Below are positions 27,030-36,233 of a stretch of 49,175 nt of DNA, piece after piece. The stretch covers positions 1 through 49,175 of the forward strand of contig REEJ01000171.1 of NCBI GenBank assembly GCA_007695125.1. Reading direction: 5' to 3'. Source of the stretch: Trueperaceae bacterium (GTDB lineage Bacteria > Deinococcota > Deinococci > Deinococcales > Trueperaceae). The notes under the pieces were generated by a model. That model searched no databases, had not been told where the DNA came from, and saw nothing but the letters and a program-made list of their open reading frames with translations. The position numbers were made by a program, and so were the translations under genes. Every line of letters begins with the position of its first letter. Within the stretch, counting starts at the first letter, position 1.

Positions 27030-28958
27030 ATGACCCATCTGCCCCTTCCCACCGTCAGCCTCACGCCCGAGCGCGGCGCCCTGCCGCGGGCCGGCGGCCG
27101 CGTCGACGCCCTCCTGCGCATCGAGGTCGGCGTGCCAGGCGTCGAGCGCAACCGCGAGGCCGTCACCCTGGCGCTCGTGATCGACCGCTCCGGATCGATG
27201 GGAGGCGAGCCCCTCGCCTACGCCAAGCGCGCCGCGCAGCAGGCGCTCACGGTGTTGCAACCCGGCGACGCCGTCGCGGTCGTCGCGTTCGACAACCACG
27301 TCGGGGTCGTCGTCCCGACCGTCGTCGTGCACGACGACCTCTCGGCGGTGCACGAGGCGATCGAGCACATCGGCGTCGGCGGCTCGACGGCGCTGCACGC
27401 CGGCTGGGTCGAGGGCCTCACGCAAGCGCTCGAGCTGGAGCATGCGTCGGGCATGGCGCGCGTCGTGCTCCTGTCGGACGGCTGCGCCAACGTCGGCGAG
27501 ACCAGGTCCGAGGCGATCGCCGCCGACGTCGCCAAGGCGTTCGCCGACCACGGCGTCTCCACCAGCGCCGTCGGCCTCGGCGCGCACTTCGACGAGCGCC
27601 TCATGAGCGCCATCAGCACGGCTGGGGGCGGCACGTTCACGTTCGTCGAGACACCCCAGCAGCTCCCAGAGCTCTTCGAGACCGAGATCGCCAGCCTGTC
27701 GTCGCTGCGCGGCCGCAACGTGCGGCTGGCGTTCGACGGCGCCGCCGCGCGCTTCGTCGCCGCCGGCGGTGGGGCGCGTCTGGACGCGGGGCGCATCGGC
27801 TTCCCCGACCTCGTCGGCGGCATGCCGCGCGACGTGCTCGTGACGATCGAGCTCGATGCCCACTCCGCGCTGCCGCCGCTGCGCCTCTCGTGGGACGACA
27901 CCTACACGGGCGCGCACGAGACGCTCGACGTCACGCTCGACCTGCCACTGCTCGATCCCGACGCGCTCGCCGCCCGAGCCGTCGACCCGGCCGTGGCAGC
28001 CGCGCAGCGCAGACACGCCTACGCCGACGCCGTCGGCCGCGTCGAGCCACTCGTTCGTGGCGGCCGCTTCGACGACGCCGAGCGCGAGATCAACTCGCTG
28101 CGCGCACAGGTCGACTCGTGGCCCGCCGACGCGTCGCGGGATGAGAGCCTCCGGGACCTGGCGCAGCTGCTCGAGCGGAGCCGCGCACGCGACCACGCCA
28201 TGAGCGCGAAGGTCGCGCACCGCATGAAGTACCACCTCGACATGGACGTGGGGTCCTCGAAGCGCGCCTCGATGCTCGACGCCGAGCGCGGCCTCCGCTC
28301 CGCCAAGCAGGCGTACCGGCAAGCGGCGTCCAGCACGTCGAGGCCAGCGCGGACCACCGACGCGTCGGCAGGCCGCACGCCGATGCGGCCGGCGCGCACC
28401 GTCCATCAGGCCGAGGTCGCCCACCAGGGTGGCGGCACCACGCGCCTCGAGGTCGTGATCGGTGACATCACGCAGCAGACGGCGGACGCGATCGTCAACC
28501 CGAGCAACCGGGGCCTGTTCGGTACCGCCGGCGTCGACGGCGCAGTGCACGCCATGGGCGGCCCCGAACTCACCGCCGCCTGTCGCGCGATCGGCGGCAT
28601 CGACTACGGCCAGGCCACCGTCACCCCCGGCTTCCGGCTGGCGGCGACGCACGTGATCCACACCACCACGCCGCGTTGGCGGGGCGGCGACGGCGGCGAA
28701 CTCGCCACCCTCGAACGCGCCTACGCGGCCTGCCTCGACGCCGCCCGGCGCCTGCGTGTCCACACGCTCGCCATCCCCGCCATCGGCACGGGCGCGTTCC
28801 GCTACCCGCTCGACCAGGCCACCGCGGTGGCGGTCGCGGCGGTGGTCGCCGCGGTCACGAAGCACGAGGTGCCAGCGGTGGTGCGCTTCGTGGTGCTCGA
28901 CGAGGGCCTGGCGAACACGTACGCGCGGGAGCTCGACGCGGCGCTGGCCGCGGTCTAG
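27030..28958 (+). CDS. VWA domain - macro domain fusion protein
   Basis: VWA with MIDAS: VIDRSGSMGG (DxSxS), GGSTAL, LLSDGCANVG; C-terminal macro domain: RLEVVIGDITQQTADAIVNPSNRGLFGTAGVDGAVHAMGGPEL...IPAIGTGAFRYPLDQA. Confidence 0.93.
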   Translation: MTHLPLPTVSLTPERGALPRAGGRVDALLRIEVGVPGVERNREAVTLALVIDRSGSMGGEPLAYAKRAAQQALTVLQPGDAVAVVAFDNHVGVVVPTVVVHDDLSAVHEAIEHIGVGGSTALHAGWVEGLTQALELEHASGMARVVLLSDGCANVGETRSEAIAADVAKAFADHGVSTSAVGLGAHFDERLMSAISTAGGGTFTFVETPQQLPELFETEIASLSSLRGRNVRLAFDGAAARFVAAGGGARLDAGRIGFPDLVGGMPRDVLVTIELDAHSALPPLRLSWDDTYTGAHETLDVTLDLPLLDPDALAARAVDPAVAAAQRRHAYADAVGRVEPLVRGGRFDDAEREINSLRAQVDSWPADASRDESLRDLAQLLERSRARDHAMSAKVAHRMKYHLDMDVGSSKRASMLDAERGLRSAKQAYRQAASSTSRPARTTDASAGRTPMRPARTVHQAEVAHQGGGTTRLEVVIGDITQQTADAIVNPSNRGLFGTAGVDGAVHAMGGPELTAACRAIGGIDYGQATVTPGFRLAATHVIHTTTPRWRGGDGGELATLERAYAACLDAARRLRVHTLAIPAIGTGAFRYPLDQATAVAVAAVVAAVTKHEVPAVVRFVVLDEGLANTYARELDAALAAV

Positions 28959-31633
28959 GCGCCGTCGTCCTCGAGCCACCCGAGCGTCCGCGCGCGCTCC
29001 ACGGCCTCGAGCCGCGTCCCGACCCCGAGCTTGGCGTAGAGGTTCTTGACGTGGAACCGGACGGTGTTCACGCTCAGGCCGAGGTCGTCTGCGATGCGAC
29101 CGTAGCTGGCGGCCGTGGCCAACGCGCGCAGGATGTCGCGCTCGCGCCGGGTCGCAGCCTGCAGCCCCGGCTCCGGCGCCGCATCCACGACGCGGGCACG
29201 GACCTCGCTCGGGAACGCCGCGAGCAGGCGCCGGGCGTACGGGTGCCCGAGCCGACCGAGCAACGCCGCGCACTCGCGGCCGGCCTCGACGAACGTGCGC
29301 GCGAACCCCTCGGGTTCGGCCATGCGAACGGCCCGTGCCAACGACGTGTGCGCGGACGATGCGTCGCCGCTCGCAGCCTGCGTCGACGCCTGGACGACCA
29401 GCGCCCCGATGCGCACGCCGTCGCCCGGATCGCCGGCGCCGGCGTGCGCCACGAGCGCACTCGTGATCGCGAGCGCCGCGTCGAGGTCACCGGGAGCGCG
29501 GCGCCGCAGGAGCAGCCGCGCGCGTGCCAGCGCGAGCGCCGCGCGTGCCGGCCCGCGTGCCCCGAGGGCCTCGGCGCCGACGAGGTGGGCCTCGGCCGCA
29601 TCGAACGCACCCGCAGCCGCGCTCGCCTCGCACGAACGCGCCGCGACCAGCGCCCGCACCCAGGTCGGGACGCCGCGCTCCACCAGCGTCCGCGCCGCCT
29701 CGAGCGCGGCGTCGGCACGGTGGCGATCACCATCGGCCTGGCGCAGCCGGCTCCAGGCGAGCTGCGCGTTCACGAGCACGGCCGGCTGGCCGCCGCGCTC
29801 GGCGAGCGCCGTCGCCTCCGGGAGCGCGGCACGGACCGCCGCGAGCTCGTCGCGTTCCAGGAGCGCCGCACAGCGTGAGAGCAGCGCCGCCGCGGCGGCC
29901 GGATGGCCTGCCGCGCCCTCCAACGGCTGCGTCACCGAGATCGCCTTGCTCAACTGCCCGCGCTGCACGTAGAGCAGGCCGAGGTGTGCGCGCGCCAAAC
30001 CCTCGGGGACCGCCAGGCCCGCTGCGCGGCTGAGCGGGATGGCGCCTTCGTACGCGGCGATCGCCGGGCCGATCTCGCCCAACTCGCGCCGCGCACCCGC
30101 GAGCGCCATCTGGGCCGTGGCCCGGGTCACGAGGTCCCGCTCGGGCGCTGCGTCGAGGACCTCGTGAGCGAGCGCAAGCGCGTCGTGCGCCCGTCCGCGC
30201 GTGTCGGCCAGCACCGCCCTGAGCGCGAGGAGCTGTGCGCGATCGCCTGCCGAGAGCGCCTGCACCTCGTCCTGCAGGCCGTTCGTCAGCTGCGCGAGGT
30301 CGTCGTACCGTCCACGCAGCAAGAGCGCCCAACCGTAGGCGAGACGGGCCCGCTGGGCGCGGGCGCGGTCTTCTGCGGGGAGCCGCTCGAGGGTGCGTTC
30401 GACGTAACGGGCGCGGCCCTGCATCACCAGGTCGTACGCCCGCGCGTCGAGCAGGCGCGCGCCGCGCCGCGTGTCGCCCGACGACAACGCGTACTCGAGC
30501 GCCACCTCGGCGGCACCGTGGTCCTCGAACCAGGCGGCGGCGCGGCGCCGCAGCAGCGGCTCACGCTCCGCGTCGACGGCGTTGGCGCGACCCCGGAGGA
30601 GCGTGCGGAAGAGCCGGTGGAAGCGCCACCACGCGGCGCCGGGCGGGGCGCCTTCGGGCGGGGGCGCGGCCTGGACGAACAGCCCACGCTCGCGCGCCTC
30701 GCGCAGGCGCGCGTCGGCGTCGTCACGCGCAGTCACGGCGTCGACGAGGTCGGGCGTGAAGGCGTCGAGCGCGGCCGCGTCGAGCACGAACGCGGCGAGC
30801 GGCCCGTCGAGGCGGGCCAACACCTCCTCGGCCAGGTACTCCAGCGCGTAGCCGGTGCCGTGCGCGAGGCGCTCGACCAGCGCCCGCTCGTCGGTGTCGA
30901 CGGTGCCTACGAGCGCCAGTGCTGCCAAGCGGACGCCCGCCGCCCAGCCTTCGGTGGCGTGCAGCACAGCCGCGGCGGTCGCCTCCCCGACCGGCCGGCC
31001 GAGCTCGCGCGTGAGCATCTCGGCGGTGTGGTCCGCGCTCAGGCGCAGCTCGTCCGCGCGCACCTCGAGCAGCTGCCCGCGGGCGCGCCAGCGGTGCAGC
31101 GGCAGCGGGGGGTCGGCGCGCGTGGCGATCACCAGGCGCAGCCCTTCAGGAGCGTGCTCGACCAGGAACTCGAGTCCCTCGTGGACCTGCGGGTCGGCGA
31201 CGAGGTGGAGGTCGTCGAGGCACAAGAGCACCTCGCTTCGCGCCGCGCTGAGGGCGTTCAGCAGCGACGTGAGGAGCACCGGCACGGGCGGTGCCTGCGC
31301 CGTGGCCAGCGCGCGTTCCAGGGCCGCGCCGTGGCCACTGACGCGCTGGAGCGCCGCGCCGACGAGGCGGAAGAAGCGCTGCGGGTCGTCGTCTCGTTCG
31401 TCGAGCGCGACCCAGGCGACGCGGGCGGGATCAGCGCCCATCGCGGCGACCAGCGCGCTGGTCTTGCCGAAGCCCGCCGGAGCGCTCACGAGCGTCACCG
31501 GCGAGCGCCAGGCCTCCGCGAGGCGCGTCGTCAGCGCCGCGCGTGCCACGTGGCGCGGGTGCAGCGTGGGCGGCCGCAGCTTCGCCAGCGGTATGGGCTC
31601 GGGGGTCGGCGCACCGGCGGGGCCGTCGGGCAT
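28955..31633 (-). CDS. LuxR family transcriptional regulator, MalT/LAL type
   Basis: N-terminal VTLVSAPAGFGKTSAL Walker A; C-terminal RERDILRALATAASYGRIADDLGLSVNTVRFHVKNLYAKLGVGTRLEAVERARTLG. Confidence 0.95.
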   Translation of the reverse strand: MPDGPAGAPTPEPIPLAKLRPPTLHPRHVARAALTTRLAEAWRSPVTLVSAPAGFGKTSALVAAMGADPARVAWVALDERDDDPQRFFRLVGAALQRVSGHGAALERALATAQAPPVPVLLTSLLNALSAARSEVLLCLDDLHLVADPQVHEGLEFLVEHAPEGLRLVIATRADPPLPLHRWRARGQLLEVRADELRLSADHTAEMLTRELGRPVGEATAAAVLHATEGWAAGVRLAALALVGTVDTDERALVERLAHGTGYALEYLAEEVLARLDGPLAAFVLDAAALDAFTPDLVDAVTARDDADARLREARERGLFVQAAPPPEGAPPGAAWWRFHRLFRTLLRGRANAVDAEREPLLRRRAAAWFEDHGAAEVALEYALSSGDTRRGARLLDARAYDLVMQGRARYVERTLERLPAEDRARAQRARLAYGWALLLRGRYDDLAQLTNGLQDEVQALSAGDRAQLLALRAVLADTRGRAHDALALAHEVLDAAPERDLVTRATAQMALAGARRELGEIGPAIAAYEGAIPLSRAAGLAVPEGLARAHLGLLYVQRGQLSKAISVTQPLEGAAGHPAAAAALLSRCAALLERDELAAVRAALPEATALAERGGQPAVLVNAQLAWSRLRQADGDRHRADAALEAARTLVERGVPTWVRALVAARSCEASAAAGAFDAAEAHLVGAEALGARGPARAALALARARLLLRRRAPGDLDAALAITSALVAHAGAGDPGDGVRIGALVVQASTQAASGDASSAHTSLARAVRMAEPEGFARTFVEAGRECAALLGRLGHPYARRLLAAFPSEVRARVVDAAPEPGLQAATRRERDILRALATAASYGRIADDLGLSVNTVRFHVKNLYAKLGVGTRLEAVERARTLGWLEDDGA

Positions 31634-31639
31634 GCCTCG

Positions 31640-31645
31640 ACGGTA
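31640..31645 (-). promoter_or_regulatory. -10 box for leaderless LAL-regulator mRNA
   Basis: Minus strand TACCGT, 6 nt, ATG 31633. Confidence 0.45.
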
Positions 31646-31693
31646 CTGCGCCGGGGGCGGGCTCTGGGCAGGGGCCGCGGTCCCGGCAGACGC

Positions 31694-31927
31694 TCAGCCG
31701 GCGCCGTGGACGCGCGGTAGCTCGCGGACCCCGATCAGCACGAGCCCCAGGTCGCGCACCCGCGCGAGCGCTCCGTGCAGCGCGGCTTGATCGGCGAGCG
31801 TGCCGGTGAGGACGGTGCTGCCGTCCGGTTCGTGGTGGAGCTCGAACTCCGGGAAGAGCGCCGCTGCGCCGCTACCGAGGTGGCGTTCGACCCGGAGCTC
31901 GTAGGCACGAGCCGTCGCGGGTGCCAC
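31694..31927 (-). CDS. Small hypothetical protein (77 aa)
   Basis: VAPATARAYELRVERHLGSGAAALFPEFELHHEPDGSTVLTGTLADQAALHGALARVRDLGLVLIGVREL; GTG start just after the upstream stop. Confidence 0.75.
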   Translation of the reverse strand: MAPATARAYELRVERHLGSGAAALFPEFELHHEPDGSTVLTGTLADQAALHGALARVRDLGLVLIGVRELPRVHGAG

Positions 31928-31935
31928 CGCGCACC

Positions 31936-32322
31936 TCAGCGCCGTCCGGCGATGAGCCCGAGCAGCCACACCTGGAGCAGCACCTGCGGGACCTTCGTGG
32001 CGATGCCGCCGGTGGACAACAGCACCGAGGCGTCGCCCGCGTAGGCGGCGATGAAGAAGACGAGCACCAGCGCGTTCACGACCGCTCCGAGGATCCACAA
32101 CCAGCGGCGGCGGAGCAGCACCAGCGCGCCGCCCACGGCGTAGCAGCCGGCCGCGAACAACACGATGCCTTCGCTCCCCGGCTCCCCCTGGTACCCGCCG
32201 GTGCCGAGCACGCCAAGCGCGAGCAACACGTAGGCGAGCGCGGTGAGCCCCGCGAAGAGCGCGGCGACGCGGCCGGCCCTGCCTGAGTCCGTGAACGGTC
32301 GGCGTTCGACGGCGGCGATCAT
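31936..32322 (-). CDS. Small membrane protein, hypothetical
   Basis: Four hydrophobic segments; ATGA-type overlap with the flavodoxin gene. Confidence 0.8.
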   Translation of the reverse strand: MIAAVERRPFTDSGRAGRVAALFAGLTALAYVLLALGVLGTGGYQGEPGSEGIVLFAAGCYAVGGALVLLRRRWLWILGAVVNALVLVFFIAAYAGDASVLLSTGGIATKVPQVLLQVWLLGLIAGRR

Positions 32323-32921
32323 GCGACCACCTCGTCCAGCCGAGCGCGGACCGGGGCAGCGTGAGACGCGGCGGCTGGCGCCGCGAACGCTGCTGCGGCC
32401 TTCGACGGCTGCGCGTCGGCGGCGGGCTCGCGCCGCTCGAGCGCGTCGGCGACGCCGTGGGTCCAGGCGCGGATCGCCTCCCAGTCACGGAAGTCGCCAG
32501 CGGGCGCCTTCACCACGCGGGTGATCAAGCGGTCGACCAGGCTCAAGCGGCTGCGGTCCAGCGCACCCGCCAGGGTGACGTACCCGCGCGCGCCTGCCGA
32601 CTCGACGAGGGTGGCTGCCTGCTCGGGATCACCCGCGGGCTGCGGGTCCTCGAGGCCGAGCGGTCCGACGCCATAGAGCCACACGGGGCGCTCGCGCAGT
32701 GCGGCAGCGTGTGCCTCGAGGTACGCCGAGGCGGCCTTCAGCCACGATCCGACGTAGACGGCGCTGCCGATCACAGCAGCGTCGTAGCCGTCCGGCGCCG
32801 GAGCCGTGCCGGCCTCGTGGACGTGGGCGGCGTGGCCGCGGGCTCTGAGCGTCTCGCCGATCGCCGCGGCGACGTCGACGGTGCTCCCGTACTTGCTGGC
32901 GTACACGATCAGGACCTTCAT
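32319..32921 (-). CDS. Flavodoxin domain protein
   Basis: MKVLIVYASKYGSTVDVAAAIGETLRARGHAAHVHEA...YDAAVIGSAVYVGSWLKAA. Confidence 0.93.
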   Translation of the reverse strand: MKVLIVYASKYGSTVDVAAAIGETLRARGHAAHVHEAGTAPAPDGYDAAVIGSAVYVGSWLKAASAYLEAHAAALRERPVWLYGVGPLGLEDPQPAGDPEQAATLVESAGARGYVTLAGALDRSRLSLVDRLITRVVKAPAGDFRDWEAIRAWTHGVADALERREPAADAQPSKAAAAFAAPAAASHAAPVRARLDEVVA

Positions 32922-32974
32922 GTGGGTCCCCCTCTCTCTGCCGCCATGCTAGGGAGGGGGCGATCCGGGGCGCG

Positions 32975-32990
32975 CCACATGATGATGTGG
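32975..32990. promoter_or_regulatory. Palindromic site upstream of the flavodoxin operon
   Basis: CCACAT-gatg-ATGTGG, about 43 bp upstream of the TSS predicted from TAGCAT (minus, 32946-32951). Confidence 0.55.
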
Positions 32991-33058
32991 GGTGGGCGTG
33001 TGGGCGTCGCCCGTCTGCCGCTGATCGGGGCTCGGGGCCGTGGACCGACGGACCGCTG

Positions 33059-35485
33059 CTATCCGAACCGCATCGGCGTGCAGACGCCGGCAATCCGGTT
33101 GCACGCCGACGGGACCCAGTCCGTGGCCATCGAAGCGATCATCAGCCCCGTGCCGGCCCCTAGGTCGAGCGCGATCATCAACCCGAGCGCACCGATGCCG
33201 AAACCGGCCGCGAGAGCGGCCCCGAGGCCGACGAACGCTCCGGTGATGACGACACCCTCGACCACGCAGCAGGCGTAACCGCGGGCGCTCCCGGCGGCGG
33301 CGCAACTGGACAGCGTCCGGGTCCCGGCCAGGATCAGGCCGGCCGCCATGAGCTGCTGGCTCGCGTTCAGCGTGAGCAGGTACTCCACGAACCCCTTCCC
33401 GCGCCCGTCGTCTCCGACACCCAACGTCTCACCCGTCACCGGATCGCTGCGCCACCATCCCGCGAAGCGGCCCCCATCGGGCACGCTCACCGGCGTGACG
33501 ACGGCGAACCCCGCCGCGAGATCCGCGGCGATCGCACGCCGCGATCGCTCGGGGAGGTCGAGCCGTGCGGCGGCCTCGACGTCGCCCGGTGCCAGCGTAC
33601 GGATCTCGACGCCCTCCCGCTGCGCGGCCTCGAAGACGGTGAACGTGTTCCACTCGGCGGCATCGGGGCGGACGATCGGCAGGCCCTCGGTTCGCGTCTC
33701 CCACACCCCGATCGTGCGCGCGGCAGCGGGCGCGAGGCGCGGCAGTCCAGGCTGAGCGACGTCGAGGACGACCTTTCGGTTCTGGACGACGTCGACCACG
33801 GCATGGCTGCCGTCCCACGCACGTTCGACGACGACGAGCGACGGCACCGCCCGGTAGGCGAGCACGTCGTCCGGGATCGGAGCGGCGTCGAACGCGGCGT
33901 ACAACTGGAGCAGGTCGAGCGAGCGAGCCGACTCGGCCACCTCTTCGGGCAGCTCGGCATCTGCCGCCAGTTCGACGCCGGCATCGAAGATGCTCTCGAG
34001 GAGCGGCTGTGAGGCGATTGACGAGGCGAGCTGGGCGTCCAGGACGAAGGCGTCAGCGTAACGACCAGGCGCGACCATGAAGGTGTGCGACCGCAGCATG
34101 GCGTCGGCCACGTCTGCGGCGCTGACCTCCGGGTCGACCTCGACGATCCCGGCGGCGCGCCGCTCGGTGCCGACGCGATCGACGATCGTGCGCGTGTGCG
34201 TCGTCTCGCGACCACCGGGCTCGATCAGCGTGTACTCGATCCACTGTGCGGTCAGCGTGACGAAGTCGTCCGGATCGGCTTCGCCCGCCAGTGCGCCCGC
34301 CGCCGTCCCGAAAAGCCCACCCGTCGCCCGGACGACGCCGGCCGCCTGGTCCATCGCGACGTCAGGCGCGAGGCTGTTCCCGTTCAGGTCGAAGGCGAGC
34401 GCGCCGGGCGCGAACTCGCTCTGCATGAACGGCGTGAAGAACGTTGTCGCCTCGAGGACCGCCTCCGTGTCGGTCGGGTCGTCCACGTCCATGAGGCCGT
34501 CGGGCATGTTGACGAGGGTCACGGCTCGCCCGTAGATCGACACGGCGGGTCGCTCCCACGGATCGGTCACGGGAGAGACGATCAGCTCGTGACCGCGCCG
34601 CTGCTCGATGAACACCTGCACGCGTACCCTGTGCACGAGCTCTTCGGGCACGACGTCGTCGAGGTGGCCCTCCACGTCGAGGGACTCGGGCGCCTCGCCC
34701 TCCGGGAACGCCGGATGTGCCTGTTCCCACGCTCCGCCGAAGCCGTACTCGACCCACGTGTAGGCGCGCGTCGCCTCGACCAAGGCGTCGACGACCCCGT
34801 CGGCAGCGTCCGCGTTCACGCCGATGCGTCCGCCGAGCATGTCGGTGACGTCTTCGAGCTCGCGCTGGAGTTCGCCCAGGATCGCCTGGCCCTCGCCGGC
34901 GGCTCGGCCCATGTCGGATCCGTCGAGCCCGAACGAGCGGGTGAATGCCTCGAAGGACGCGTCGTCCGGCAAGGCCGAGCGCAGGTCTTCGGTCCGGGCC
35001 ATGCTCGCAACCAGCCTCTCGGCGTCGGCCCGACCGATGCGCCCCTGGCCGAGCCGGACGTCGTAGCCCGCGCTCGTGAGCAGCGTGCTCGCGAGCAGCG
35101 CCTGGTCCATCGCGTTCGCGCTGCCACCGACGAGGGCGCCTTGCGCCCCACGCAACACACCGTCATAGGCCTCGAACGCGATCGAGTCTCGGACGAAGGC
35201 GGTGATCTCTCCTGCTTCGGCGAAAGCGAGCTCGAAGGCGAGCGCCTCGACGTCGATCGCGGTCCGGTCGATGCTGGCGCGCAACGCAGCGAACTCGGCC
35301 ATGGCGCCTCGCATCGCCTCGCGCGCCTCGTGCGGTTCGACGGCGGCGAACGCCACGCCGCCGCCCGGCACGCCCGGCACCAGCGCGACGAGCGCCAGCG
35401 AGACGACGGCGACGAGGGTCTGCCGCAGGGCGCGCCAGAGGCGGCGGCCAACCGGATGATCGGGACGTGGTTGATGACGGGGCAT
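33059..35485 (-). CDS. Large secreted protein with transglutaminase-like domain and C-terminal hydrophobic region
   Basis: Signal segment LVAVVSLALVALVPGVPGGGVAFA; VRDSIAFEAYDGVLRGAQGALVGGSANAMDQALLASTLLTSAGYDVRLGQGRI resembles transglutaminase-like cores; C-terminal glycine-rich TM segments. Confidence 0.75.
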   Translation of the reverse strand: MPRHQPRPDHPVGRRLWRALRQTLVAVVSLALVALVPGVPGGGVAFAAVEPHEAREAMRGAMAEFAALRASIDRTAIDVEALAFELAFAEAGEITAFVRDSIAFEAYDGVLRGAQGALVGGSANAMDQALLASTLLTSAGYDVRLGQGRIGRADAERLVASMARTEDLRSALPDDASFEAFTRSFGLDGSDMGRAAGEGQAILGELQRELEDVTDMLGGRIGVNADAADGVVDALVEATRAYTWVEYGFGGAWEQAHPAFPEGEAPESLDVEGHLDDVVPEELVHRVRVQVFIEQRRGHELIVSPVTDPWERPAVSIYGRAVTLVNMPDGLMDVDDPTDTEAVLEATTFFTPFMQSEFAPGALAFDLNGNSLAPDVAMDQAAGVVRATGGLFGTAAGALAGEADPDDFVTLTAQWIEYTLIEPGGRETTHTRTIVDRVGTERRAAGIVEVDPEVSAADVADAMLRSHTFMVAPGRYADAFVLDAQLASSIASQPLLESIFDAGVELAADAELPEEVAESARSLDLLQLYAAFDAAPIPDDVLAYRAVPSLVVVERAWDGSHAVVDVVQNRKVVLDVAQPGLPRLAPAAARTIGVWETRTEGLPIVRPDAAEWNTFTVFEAAQREGVEIRTLAPGDVEAAARLDLPERSRRAIAADLAAGFAVVTPVSVPDGGRFAGWWRSDPVTGETLGVGDDGRGKGFVEYLLTLNASQQLMAAGLILAGTRTLSSCAAAGSARGYACCVVEGVVITGAFVGLGAALAAGFGIGALGLMIALDLGAGTGLMIASMATDWVPSACNRIAGVCTPMRFG

Positions 35486-35596
35486 TGTGGGACCTCACAT
35501 GCTCGTGTGACGACACGCAGGGAAGCGATAGGGCGTGAGGCGCCGCGGCGCCCTGGATGGACGCCATAGTATCGACCAGCAGCGAGTCGCGTGCAA

Positions 35597-35758
35597 CCGC
35601 ACGTCGCACCGCTCCGTTCGCAGCGAAAGGTCGACGACGCTGTCCTCGAGCCGCGGGCCGCGCGCCAGGAGCGGCAACAGCAACACGAACGCCAGGCCCT
35701 AGCGGAGGCCGGCGAACGTGAGCGCCGGGATCTCGTCGAGGCCCGTCTCCGGGGTCAT
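35597..35758 (-). pseudogene. Relic of EamA/DMT-type transporter
   Basis: MTPETGLDEIPALTFAGLR*GLAFVLLLPLLARGPRLEDSVVDLS; in-frame TAG at 35699-35701 where the EamA family usually has Tyr. Confidence 0.6.
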
Positions 35759-35804
35759 GGAGCGCTCGGTCCAGGCCCGCTCAGCGGCGGAACCCTAGCT
35801 CCCA

Positions 35805-36233
35805 TCATCGGTCGCTGGCGCGATCGTAGCGCATGCGCGCGAGCAGGTGCCCGACCAGACCCGTCGGCCCCAGCATCAGTGTGAGGAGCAGCAGCGGCGA
35901 ACTCAACCAGGGCGGCATGTTGCGCGAGCGGGCGTCGAGGTAGATCCAGCGGCCGACGAACAGGTCGAAGGCCAGGAAGTGCACCCATGCGACGGTGGCG
36001 CCGGCCGGCATGGCGAGGAGCGCCGCGATCGTCTCGAGTTCGGGCGAGGCCACCGCCGCGAGCACGCCCGGCAGGTCTGGAACGACCAGGACCAGGTAGA
36101 GCAGCGCTGCAGGGGCGGCGATCCAGGCGGAGCCGGCCACGCGCCGCGTGACGCGCCAGCCTGGGGCGAGGATCATCAACAGCCAGAACGGCGCGACGAG
36201 CACGAAACTGGCTTGGAAGACCGTCGCCATCAC
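35805..36233 (-). CDS. ABA4-like (DUF4281) membrane protein
   Basis: WLLMILAPGWRVTRRV...VAWVHFLAFDLFVGRWIYLDARSRNMPPWLSSPLLLLTLMLGPTGLVGHLL. Confidence 0.85.
   Translation of the reverse strand: MMATVFQASFVLVAPFWLLMILAPGWRVTRRVAGSAWIAAPAALLYLVLVVPDLPGVLAAVASPELETIAALLAMPAGATVAWVHFLAFDLFVGRWIYLDARSRNMPPWLSSPLLLLTLMLGPTGLVGHLLARMRYDRASDR

Noticed and set aside
27003-29273. 756-aa minus-strand ORF
   Set aside because: Shadow of the VWA-macro fusion.
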